From Candidatus Saccharibacteria bacterium UBA5145 (GTDB lineage Bacteria > Patescibacteriota > Saccharimonadia > Saccharimonadales > UBA4665), in assembly GCA_002413865.1 (NCBI GenBank), contig DHXX01000016.1:66177-93754 (forward strand): a stretch of 27,578 bases of DNA. The letters are read 5' to 3'. Made by a program: the position numbers and the translations under genes. Of this stretch, positions 14,412 through 22,326 are shown piece by piece (positions within the stretch are counted from its first letter, which is position 1; each line of letters opens with the position of its first letter). The notes beneath the pieces are model-generated. The model did no database searches and was not told the origin of the DNA. It saw only the letters and a list, made by a program, of their open reading frames with translations.

Positions 14412-14452
14412 AGGTGCAATCTACTGCCAAGAGGTGGGATCAATCTACGCCA
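14412..14452. repeat. Imperfect direct repeat in the rpsL leader
   Basis: Two similar units lie just upstream of rpsL: plus-strand AGGTGCAATCTACTGCCAA (14412-14430) and AGGTGGGATCAATCTACGCC (14432-14451) followed by AA. They share the ends AGGTG and GCCAA and the core CAATCTAC. On the minus strand, the rpsL transcript sense, they read TTGGC, an optional A, then GTAGATTG. They could be a protein- or RNA-binding site or a simple duplication. Confidence 0.5.
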
Positions 14453-14490
14453 ACAGAGTTGACCCGTGTGCTCCTCAGCTCGGACTGCTT

Positions 14491-14521
14491 ATTTTAACTT
14501 ACTTACTTTACCAGATGTCGA
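14491..14521 (-). promoter_or_regulatory. Weak candidate promoter for rpsL
   Basis: On the minus strand TCGACA (14516-14521) and TAAAAT (14491-14496) are separated by 19 nt, longer than ideal. The location, between the hairpins after rpoC and rpsL, would suit a start for the str group. Read-through from rpoC is the alternative. Confidence 0.3.
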
Positions 14522-14531
14522 GGCCTACGGC

Positions 14532-14550
14532 AACTCCTCTACGAGGAGTT
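14532..14550. other. Perfect 8-bp hairpin in the rpoC-rpsL gap
   Basis: AACTCCTC (14532-14539) and GAGGAGTT (14543-14550) form a perfect stem with a 3-nt loop. No T-run follows on the minus strand. It lies directly downstream, in rpoC sense, of the interleaved repeats at 14552-14619. Confidence 0.6.
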
Positions 14551-14551
14551 A

Positions 14552-14619
14552 GTAGTTGGGGGATAGAAGATGGTAGATGGGGTTAGCTCTTGCGCTCCCC
14601 CCCCAACTACCATCTACCA
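14552..14619. repeat. Two interleaved inverted repeats after rpoC
   Basis: Arms 14552-14562 and 14600-14610 (GTAGTTGGGGG/CCCCCAACTAC) are perfect over 11 bp. Arms 14571-14580 and 14610-14619 (TGGTAGATGG/CCATCTACCA) are perfect over 10 bp. Their order along the strand is B, A, B', A', so the two stems cannot nest: they form either a pseudoknot or two alternative hairpins. The region begins 15 nt after the rpoC stop, so one form may end rpoC transcription, although the following T content is only moderate (TCTTCTATCC). An eight-C run lies at 14597-14604. Confidence 0.65.
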
Positions 14620-14633
14620 GTCCCTATCTACCT

Positions 14634-17600
14634 CTATTCAGTGGCGCCGATAATTTGATCGACTTCGTCGAGCTCCTCGTCGGTCGTTTCGTCTTCGGGG
14701 TCTTTCCAACCGGTACCAACCGGGATCTTGCGACCGAGGATGACATTTTCTTTCAGGCCGTACAGGCGGTCGATCTTGCCACTAGTGCTAGCGGCGATCA
14801 GGACGCGGGTCGTGTCCTGGAATGAGGCGGCGCTCAAGAATGAGTCGGTACTGAGCGAAGCCTTGGTAATACCCAGCAATAGCTGAGTAAATTCGGCGGG
14901 CTCTTTACCGACTGCAATCAAGGCTTCGTTGGCTTCGACAACAGCTAATTTGCTAATGACGTCACCGGTTACGAATTCGGTATCGCTGGCGTCTTCGATC
15001 TGGACGCGGCTGAACATCTGGCGCACGATGATTTCCAGGTGCTTGTCGGCGATGTTCTGACCCTGTCCGGCGAAGATGCGCAGAATCTCGTTCATGATGT
15101 AGCGTTGGGTGGATTCAACCCCTTGCAAGCTCATCAGGTCGTGCAGGTTAATCGAACCGTTGGTCAAGCGCTGACCGGCAACGACTTTATCGCCGTCGAC
15201 AATCAGTAGTTGCTTGAAGCCCGGGATCTCATAGCGCAGCACGCTCTGCTTGGTCGGCGTGATGATGACCGCTTTGTTGGTCACTTCGGCCTTGCCGGCC
15301 ATCGGTGCGACCAATGGTTCCGAGTTGTCTTCCAGCGCCGCGACGACGTCACCGATAGCGACATCGGAACCGCTAGCAAGGTGGGTCTTGCGGGCACCGA
15401 GCTCGAGCGTCACGACTTCAGCGTCATCGGCCATAACTTGGACAATGTAGTGGTCACCCTCTTCCCAGGTGTTGGCGATACCGGCTATATCGGTCAAGAA
15501 GGCTTGGCCCTTTGGCATCCGAACTTCAAAGAGTTCTTCGATACGTGACAGACCTTGGGCGGTATCGTCGGCCATGGCCACACCGGAACGGTGCTTCGAG
15601 TCGAGGCTCAGCTGGGTACCGGGTTCACCGATACTCTGGGCGGCGATGACGCCGATTGGGTGGTGATCGGCCACGAGGTTACCGGTGGCCGGGTCGACAC
15701 CGTAAGATTTTTGCGACACGCCACGAACGTTGGTACAGCTCAAGGCGCTCATAATCTTGACACCGTCGAGGCTCGTATCGGCATCGATCTTGATAGCAAT
15801 ATCAGCCGTGAACGCGTCACCGGTTTTGACGTAACCCTTGACGTCGGCGGCCGCGTAACGGCCAGTCAAACGAGAAGCGTATGTCACGCCAATCTCGGCA
15901 GCGTCGGCGCGGAGCAGCGCGAAGCCAGGATCGGGGTTGTCGGTCGACAGCGTAAAGACGTCCTGCGAGACGTCGACCAAACGACGTGTCAGGTACCCGG
16001 CATCGGCCGTTTTGAGGGCAATGTCAATCAAAGCCTTACGGGTACCACGGGTACCGGTAAAGTATTCCAGGGGATCCAGTCCGGCGATATAGCCCGACTT
16101 AATTGGCAGCTCGATGGCGTTACCGCCGGCGTCCTGCTGGACGCCCAGCATGCCAACGGCGTTGTTCAACTGGGAAATGTTACCACGAGCACCGGAGTTA
16201 ATCGCGATTGCCATCGACGAATCTTGATTGACCATTTGCTTGGACAACATGTCCTGGACTGTGTTTTCGACTTTGGTCCAGTTATCAATCGTCAAACGGT
16301 GGCGTTCCTCATCGTTAATGAAGCCTTGTTCGTACTGTTCGGAAATGGCGGCGGCGCGGACTTCACCACCTTCGACTAACACGTTCATACCGTTGATTGG
16401 CTGGAAGTCACCCATACCCATACTGAGCCCAGAAATCGTGGCGTAGTCAAAGCCGATGTCCTTGAGGTCGTCGGCGATTTCGGCCGTTTTCTCTTGGCCG
16501 TACTGGGCGTAAACGGCGGCCATGACGCGCTGGAGGCGTTTTTTGGTCATAGCTTCATCCTGGAATGGGAAGTCATCCGGGAAAGTTTCGTTAAACAGGA
16601 TGCGCCCCAGGGTGCTTTCACAGGACTGGCCGCGGAACGGTAAACGGACAAAAGTTTGGAGCGTCAATTTGCCATTCTCATAGGCCATCAGGGCTTCTTC
16701 GAGACTGGCATACGCTTTAACGACACCCTTGACCATGTGCGGACGTTCATAGGTCAGGAAGTAGCAACCGAGCACGATATCTTGCTCGATGTGCAGGATT
16801 GGCGAACCATCGGCTGGTTTCAATAGGTTACGGTTCGCAGCCATGATCGTTTTGGCTTCGTACTGAGCGGCGTCCGACAACGGTAAGTGGACGGCCATTT
16901 GGTCTCCGTCGAAGTCGGCGTTAAAGCCCTTACAGACGAGCGGGTGCAATTGAATGGCCCGACCTTCGATCAGGACCGGCTGGAAAGCTTGAATACTCAA
17001 GCGGTGCAAAGACGGGGCCCGGTTGAGCAGGACATACTTGCCCTTAATGACCTCGTCGAGGGCATCCCAGACGACGATTTCACCCGTTTCGATCAAGCGT
17101 GAAGCCGAGCGAATGTTGTGGGCATGTTCGTTAGCGATCAATTCCCCGATGACAAAGGGCTTGAATAATTCAAGCGCCATCATCTTTGGCAGACCACACT
17201 GGTGGATCTTGAGTTCCGGTCCGGCCACGATAACGGAACGACCAGAGTAGTCGACGCGCTTACCGAGGAGGTTCTGACGGAAACGGCCCTGCTTACCCTT
17301 GAGCATGTCGCTCAAAGACTTCAGGCGACGGCGTTGACCGGTGGCGGCCACGGCCCGACCACTACGGGCGTTGTTGTTGTCGATCAGGGCGTCAACGGCT
17401 TCCTGAAGCATGCGCTGCTCGTTGCGGCGGATAACTTCCGGCGCATGTAGGTCGATCAGTTTCTTGAGACGGTTATTGCGGTTGATGACGCGGCGATAGA
17501 GGTCGTTCAAGTCGCTGGTCGCAAAGCGGCCACCGGTCAATTGAACCATCGGTCGCAGGTCGGGCGGAATAACCGGCAGGACGCTCAGGCACATACTGCC

Positions 17601-18476
17601 CGGGCTAATACCGGCGCGGTCCATGCTTTCGAGCAAACGCAAGCGCTTCATCAGCTTCTTCTTGCGTTGGCCTTTGGCTTCTTCGGCCTCGTGGCTGAGT
17701 TCGGCGATCAAATCTTTCAAGTCGATCGCGTCGAGCATATCCTTGAGGGCAGCGCCGCCCATACCGACCTTGACGAGGGCCCGCAGGTCGTCGGGTAAGT
17801 TACGGTAGTCGGTCTCATTGATGAGGTGGAGTTTTTCGAGGCCACTCAATTGTTCTTTGACGAGTTCGAAGTCTTTGGTGACTTCTTCGAGTTCTTTAGT
17901 CTGGAGCTCGGCCAAAGCTTTAACGTTGGCGTCTTCGGCCTCAGCTTCGTGCTCGTAGCGCAGTTTGATGGCTTCTTTGGCGGCCGTAAATTGGGCTTCC
18001 TTGTCGGCCAAAATCTGGGCGCGTTTAGCAACGTCGACTTCTTTGATGGCGTAAGCCGCGAAGTAAGCGATCCGTTCGAGGTTCTTGACGGTGATACCGA
18101 GCAAAAGACCCATCGCGCTGGGCGTACCGCGCAGGAACCAAATGTGGGCTACCGGTACGGCTAGGCTGATGTGGCCCATGCGCTCGCGACGGACGATGCT
18201 GCGCGTCACGAGTTCGCCGTTCTTATCGACGGCGGCCTCGCGTGAACGCACACCCTTGTATTTTGCGTCGTGCGGGTTGATGTCTTTGACCGGACCAAAG
18301 ATCCGTTCACAGAACAAACCGTCGCGTTCTGGTTTCTGGGTTCGGTAGTTAATCGTCTCCGGTTTGGTGACTTCGCCGTAGCTCCAGTCCAAAATGTCAC
18401 TCGGGCTGGCGACAGCCAAGCGGACGGCGTCAAAGTCGGCAATATCAGTACTAATAGCGTTGCGTGGGGGAATCAT
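14634..18476 (-). CDS. rpoC: DNA-directed RNA polymerase subunit beta-prime
   Basis: This is the catalytic subunit of RNA polymerase. The 1280 residues contain the magnesium-binding NADFDGD (519-525), the rudder and clamp-helix region RVINRNNRLKKLIDLHAPEV, NRAPSLHRLSIQAFQP, and the bridge helix ALKTADAGYLTRRLVDVSQD. A coiled, Glu/Lys/Ala-rich stretch lies at about 150-210. Deviations: the N-terminal zinc ribbon (four Cys expected near 66-88) has none of them; the second zinc site keeps only C914, and the usual CAKCYG reads SQKSYG. The trigger loop reads GTQLSLDSKHRSGVA (953-967), and the F-loop (about 764-782) departs from the QIRQLAGMRGLM consensus. The ATG shares a base with the rpoB stop, with GGAGG upstream. 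Confidence 0.98.
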   Translation of the reverse strand: MIPPRNAISTDIADFDAVRLAVASPSDILDWSYGEVTKPETINYRTQKPERDGLFCERIFGPVKDINPHDAKYKGVRSREAAVDKNGELVTRSIVRRERMGHISLAVPVAHIWFLRGTPSAMGLLLGITVKNLERIAYFAAYAIKEVDVAKRAQILADKEAQFTAAKEAIKLRYEHEAEAEDANVKALAELQTKELEEVTKDFELVKEQLSGLEKLHLINETDYRNLPDDLRALVKVGMGGAALKDMLDAIDLKDLIAELSHEAEEAKGQRKKKLMKRLRLLESMDRAGISPGSMCLSVLPVIPPDLRPMVQLTGGRFATSDLNDLYRRVINRNNRLKKLIDLHAPEVIRRNEQRMLQEAVDALIDNNNARSGRAVAATGQRRRLKSLSDMLKGKQGRFRQNLLGKRVDYSGRSVIVAGPELKIHQCGLPKMMALELFKPFVIGELIANEHAHNIRSASRLIETGEIVVWDALDEVIKGKYVLLNRAPSLHRLSIQAFQPVLIEGRAIQLHPLVCKGFNADFDGDQMAVHLPLSDAAQYEAKTIMAANRNLLKPADGSPILHIEQDIVLGCYFLTYERPHMVKGVVKAYASLEEALMAYENGKLTLQTFVRLPFRGQSCESTLGRILFNETFPDDFPFQDEAMTKKRLQRVMAAVYAQYGQEKTAEIADDLKDIGFDYATISGLSMGMGDFQPINGMNVLVEGGEVRAAAISEQYEQGFINDEERHRLTIDNWTKVENTVQDMLSKQMVNQDSSMAIAINSGARGNISQLNNAVGMLGVQQDAGGNAIELPIKSGYIAGLDPLEYFTGTRGTRKALIDIALKTADAGYLTRRLVDVSQDVFTLSTDNPDPGFALLRADAAEIGVTYASRLTGRYAAADVKGYVKTGDAFTADIAIKIDADTSLDGVKIMSALSCTNVRGVSQKSYGVDPATGNLVADHHPIGVIAAQSIGEPGTQLSLDSKHRSGVAMADDTAQGLSRIEELFEVRMPKGQAFLTDIAGIANTWEEGDHYIVQVMADDAEVVTLELGARKTHLASGSDVAIGDVVAALEDNSEPLVAPMAGKAEVTNKAVIITPTKQSVLRYEIPGFKQLLIVDGDKVVAGQRLTNGSINLHDLMSLQGVESTQRYIMNEILRIFAGQGQNIADKHLEIIVRQMFSRVQIEDASDTEFVTGDVISKLAVVEANEALIAVGKEPAEFTQLLLGITKASLSTDSFLSAASFQDTTRVLIAASTSGKIDRLYGLKENVILGRKIPVGTGWKDPEDETTDEELDEVDQIIGATE

Positions 18477-21400
18477 TACGCGACCTCCTCTTCTTTATCG
18501 GTTTGATTGTCATCGGCGACGACCATAATGGCGTCGTCATCGGTTGTCGGTGTCGTCGTACCGTTAGCGATCTCGTCGTCGAGGTCGATAATGGAAAATT
18601 CGTCGGCCGCGGCCTCTTCAGTGACGTCGACGTCAGAAATTGATGGTTCAGGGACGTCAACGACTGAGGGGTGGACTGCTTCTTCGTGAATGTTGGTGGC
18701 GAGGACACTCTCGGCGTCAACGACGTTATCGGAGTGAACCAAGTCGACCTTCAGGCCGAGACCTTGAAGCTCTTTGACAAGGACGTTGAAGCTTTCCGGT
18801 ACTTTTGGACCGACGATGGCGGTCTTCTTGATGATCGATTCGTAGGCTTTGCTACGCCCGTAAACATCGTCGGACTTAATCGTCAGCATCTCTTGCAGCG
18901 TCGTGGCGGCGCCGTAAGCTTCGAGGGCCCAGACTTCCATTTCACCGAAGCGCTGGCCACCGTTTTGGGCTTTACCGCCGAGTGGCTGTTGCGTCACCAT
19001 GGTGTAGGGACCAGTTGAACGGGCGTGAATCTTGTCAGCCACCATGTGGTTGAGCTTAATCATGTACATCGAACCGACCGTGGTGCGCTCTTTGAAAGCT
19101 TCGCCGGTACGGCCGTCGTACAACTGCTGCTTACCGTCTTCGGGCAGGCCGGCCTCTTTGAGGAGTTCTTGAATCTTACTGACCGGCACACCGTTAAAGG
19201 ACGGGCTGGCGACTTTCATGCCGAGGGTTCGGGCGGCGATACCGAGGTGGGTTTCAAACAACTGGCCGATGTTCATACGCGACGGCACACCTAGCGGGTT
19301 CAAAACGATGTCGACGGGGACTCCGTCGGCCGTAAAGGGCATATCTTCGGCGGGCAGAATGCGCGAGATAACACCCTTGTTACCGTGGCGACCGCCGAGT
19401 TTATCACCGACGGCGATTTTGCGCATCTGGGCCACGAAGACCTGGATTTGCATGATGACACCGGCTTTGAGTTCGTGACCGTTTTCGCGGCTAAAGACTT
19501 TGACGCCGACGACTTTACCGTGCTTGCCGTTACTCATCCGTTGTGAGGTATCGCGGACTTCTTTGGCTTTTTCGCCAAAGATGGCGCGCAGTAAGCGCTC
19601 CTCAGAGCTGAGCTCCTGTTCGCCCTTAGGAGTAATCTTGCCGACCAGGATGTCGCCCGGGTGGACTTCGGCGCCGATGCGGACAATACCGTCATCGTCG
19701 AGGTGGCGCAGGGTTTCTTCGGAGACATTGGGAATATCGCGCGTCACGACTTCTGGACCAAGCTTGGTCTCGCGGACTTCAATCATGAAATCGACGATGT
19801 GAATACTGGTCAGGGTGTCGTTTTCGACAAGTTTGCGGCTAATAATGATGGCATCCTCGAAGTTATAACCGCCCCAAGGCATGAAGGCGACGACGAGGTC
19901 TTTGCCGAGGGCGAGTTCGCCGTTTTCGATTGACATGCCTTCGATCAGGACGTCGCCGGTTTTAACTTTATCGCCAGTGGCAACGACAACTTTTTGGTTG
20001 ACGCTGGTGCCTTCGTTGGAACGAATAAAACGTTGCGGCTCGTAGGTAACGTTGCCGGTTTTGTACTTCACGACAACCGCTTGGGCCGTCGCAGCGGTGA
20101 CTTCACCGTCGGCTTCGGCCAAAATGACCTGTCCGGTGTTGCGGGCGGCAATCGCCTCGAGACCGGTACCGACAATTGGTGAGCGCGGTTGGACCAATGG
20201 TACGGCTTGACGCTGCTGGTTGCTACCCATCAATGAACGATAGACATAGTTCTTTTCGATGAATGGGATCAGACCGGCGCTGGAACCAATAATCTGGTTG
20301 CGGGCGGCGTCCATGTAGTTGACTTCGTTGGCGAAGACTTCGCCGGACATCAAACGTGTCCTGGCACCGACGCGTTCGTTCACAAAGTAACCGTCGTCGT
20401 TGATGGCGTTACCACCACCGGCGACAATGGCGCTTTCTTCTTCGTAGGCGTCGAGGTAGACGATATCAGTCGTGACTTTGGCTTTGACCGGCCAAGTAAC
20501 CCGGGTTGTCACCTTGGCTAGCTTGGCGGCGTCGCCAGCGCTGATGGTCGCGCCTTTCTTGACAAGGAGTTTGCCGGCGGCGTCTTCGAGGTTAACGGCC
20601 GCGATGTGACCAGCGGCGTCGGCCGGAGTGACGGCATTGATGACTTTGCGGTAAGGCGTTTCGACAAAACCGTAGTCGTTGACCCGAGCGTAGTTGGCGA
20701 GGTTAAGGACTAGGCCGATGTTGGCGCCTTCCGGCGTTTCAACGGCACAAATCCGACCGTAGTGGGTAGCGTGGGCATCGCGGACTTCAAAGCCGGCGCG
20801 CTCACGACTCAGGCCACCGGGACCCATCGAACTCAAGCGACGCTTGTGGGCGAGTTCGCTGAGCGGGTTGATCTGGTCCATGAACTGACTCAGTTGGGAG
20901 CTGGCAAAGAATTCGCGCACGGCGGCCACAATCGGCCGGGCGTTGATCAGCTGCCCGGGGGTAACAGTCTCGATTTCACTCATGCTCATGCGGTCTTTGG
21001 TGTTGCGCTCCATGCGCAGCAAGCCGATGCGGAACTGGCGTTGGACGAGCTCACCGACCAATTTGACGCGACGGTTAGCCAAGGAGTCGATATCGTCGGC
21101 TGGTTCCTGGGTATTATTAAGACGAATAATTTCGGCGACGATGGCTTTGATGTCTTCGAGGCGCATGACGCGGTTCTCGGTCGTGTTCGGGACATCGAGG
21201 TTCAGGCGCTTGTTGAGCTTGTAGCGGCCGACGCGGCTGAAGTCGAAGCGCTTGAAGTTGTAGAACATGTTTTCGATCAAGTTACGGGCGTTATCGACGG
21301 TAGCCAGATCACCGGGGCGGAGGCGACGGTAGACTTCGATCAAGGCGTCGTTTTGACCACGAGCCGGGTCTTTTTCGAGGGTAATTTCGATATGCGAGAT

Positions 21401-22045
21401 CTTGCCGCTATCGACGTGTTTGAAGGCTTCGCGCAGGCCAGCTTCGTTCATGCCGAGGGCGCGGAGCAAGGTCGTGACCGGCATTTTGCGCTTGCGGTCG
21501 ATCTTGACGTAGAGAGCGCCGTTGGCGGCCGTCTCAAATTCTAACCAGGCACCGCGGCCAGGAATGATCTTCGCGCCATAAAGGTTTGAGGTGCCGTGTA
21601 GTTCACGGGTAAAGAAGACACCAGCCGAGCGGATCAGCTGGCTGACGACGACGCGCTCGGCGCCGTTGATCACAAAGGTGCCACGGCTCGTCATCCAAGG
21701 GTAGTCACCCAAATAGATTTCTTGCTCTTTGACTTCACCGGTAACTTTGTTGATGAGCTCGACGTTGGCGAGCAATGGGGCTTCATAGCTGACATTGTTT
21801 TCGCGGGCGACGGCTTCGGCGAGCTTAGGCGCGCCAAAGTGATAGCTTTTGAAACTGAGTGATAATTTTCCGCCCGTGTAGTCGTCGATAGGGCTGATTT
21901 CGGCGAGTAGTTCGCCTAGACCTTCGGTCACAAAATTCTGAAATGATTTATTCTGGTGATCGACCAAGCTTGGTAAATCGAGTACATTAGTATCTTTCGT
22001 AAAAAACACTCGCTTATTTGCTTGTGCAGTTGCAGCTTTCGCCAT
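18476..22045 (-). CDS. rpoB: DNA-directed RNA polymerase subunit beta
   Basis: This subunit forms the other half of the RNA polymerase active-site cleft. The 1189 residues (from ATG 22045) match the short-type beta of many bacteria. It shows GAERVVVSQLIRSAGVFF, the rifampicin region SSQLSQFMDQINPLSELAHK followed by RRLSSMGPGG, the fork ETPEGANIGLV, LMGSNQQRQAVPLVQPRSP, the catalytic lysines in GDKLGGRHGNKGVISRI, and GEMEVWALEAYGAATTLQEM. The last 70 or so residues are a very acidic tail. A TTG four codons upstream (22057) is an alternative start; AGGGGG lies only 2 nt before it, and ATG lacks a well-placed Shine-Dalgarno, so the start is uncertain. L10 and L7/L12 are not upstream, unlike in many bacteria. 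Confidence 0.98.
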   Translation of the reverse strand: MAKAATAQANKRVFFTKDTNVLDLPSLVDHQNKSFQNFVTEGLGELLAEISPIDDYTGGKLSLSFKSYHFGAPKLAEAVARENNVSYEAPLLANVELINKVTGEVKEQEIYLGDYPWMTSRGTFVINGAERVVVSQLIRSAGVFFTRELHGTSNLYGAKIIPGRGAWLEFETAANGALYVKIDRKRKMPVTTLLRALGMNEAGLREAFKHVDSGKISHIEITLEKDPARGQNDALIEVYRRLRPGDLATVDNARNLIENMFYNFKRFDFSRVGRYKLNKRLNLDVPNTTENRVMRLEDIKAIVAEIIRLNNTQEPADDIDSLANRRVKLVGELVQRQFRIGLLRMERNTKDRMSMSEIETVTPGQLINARPIVAAVREFFASSQLSQFMDQINPLSELAHKRRLSSMGPGGLSRERAGFEVRDAHATHYGRICAVETPEGANIGLVLNLANYARVNDYGFVETPYRKVINAVTPADAAGHIAAVNLEDAAGKLLVKKGATISAGDAAKLAKVTTRVTWPVKAKVTTDIVYLDAYEEESAIVAGGGNAINDDGYFVNERVGARTRLMSGEVFANEVNYMDAARNQIIGSSAGLIPFIEKNYVYRSLMGSNQQRQAVPLVQPRSPIVGTGLEAIAARNTGQVILAEADGEVTAATAQAVVVKYKTGNVTYEPQRFIRSNEGTSVNQKVVVATGDKVKTGDVLIEGMSIENGELALGKDLVVAFMPWGGYNFEDAIIISRKLVENDTLTSIHIVDFMIEVRETKLGPEVVTRDIPNVSEETLRHLDDDGIVRIGAEVHPGDILVGKITPKGEQELSSEERLLRAIFGEKAKEVRDTSQRMSNGKHGKVVGVKVFSRENGHELKAGVIMQIQVFVAQMRKIAVGDKLGGRHGNKGVISRILPAEDMPFTADGVPVDIVLNPLGVPSRMNIGQLFETHLGIAARTLGMKVASPSFNGVPVSKIQELLKEAGLPEDGKQQLYDGRTGEAFKERTTVGSMYMIKLNHMVADKIHARSTGPYTMVTQQPLGGKAQNGGQRFGEMEVWALEAYGAATTLQEMLTIKSDDVYGRSKAYESIIKKTAIVGPKVPESFNVLVKELQGLGLKVDLVHSDNVVDAESVLATNIHEEAVHPSVVDVPEPSISDVDVTEEAAADEFSIIDLDDEIANGTTTPTTDDDAIMVVADDNQTDKEEEVA

Positions 22046-22297
22046 ATTAACTATCAACGCCCCCTGAATTAGATTTTGTAACTTAAAAGAACAAGGAATT
22101 AGAAATTAGTCGACTTAAATTAGAGCGCAAAAGGCAAACATATCCCAGTCGTGCAGTAAACTGCGTTTTACTAGTTTCTACTTCCTGTTATCTATACTGT
22201 TATTTTGATTCGCGCGAAGATTCCTAAGTGGGGGTGTTTGGCGAATGAACCGATCAAAACACATGCGCTGCCCAACTTACACTACTTCTTGTATTTT

Positions 22298-22326
22298 AGT
22301 ATGCCGGGCCTCGGGCTAGTTGTCAA
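22298..22326 (-). promoter_or_regulatory. Promoter of rpoBC
   Basis: On the minus strand a consensus TTGACA (22321-22326) overlaps the stop codon of the acetyltransferase gene, followed after exactly 17 nt by CATACT (22298-22303). The leader to the rpoB ATG would be about 245 nt. The leader is otherwise gene-free. It carries AGTAGAAAC (minus, 22173-22181) and a small GCAGT/ACTGC hairpin near 22153-22164, and may hold regulatory structure. Confidence 0.75.

Noticed and set aside
14412..14619. CRISPR array or mobile element in the rpoC-rpsL gap
   Set aside because: There are only two copies of each repeat, no regular spacers and no transposase or cas gene nearby.
15555..16379. Plus-strand ORF of 274 codons inside rpoC
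   Set aside because: It is a shadow of the conserved rpoC frame; the product resembles no protein family and no promoter or start signal supports it.
20762..21544. Long plus-strand ORF of 260 codons inside rpoB
   Set aside because: It is antisense to a well-conserved part of rpoB, has no ribosome-binding site, and its sequence follows from the codon pattern of the opposite strand.
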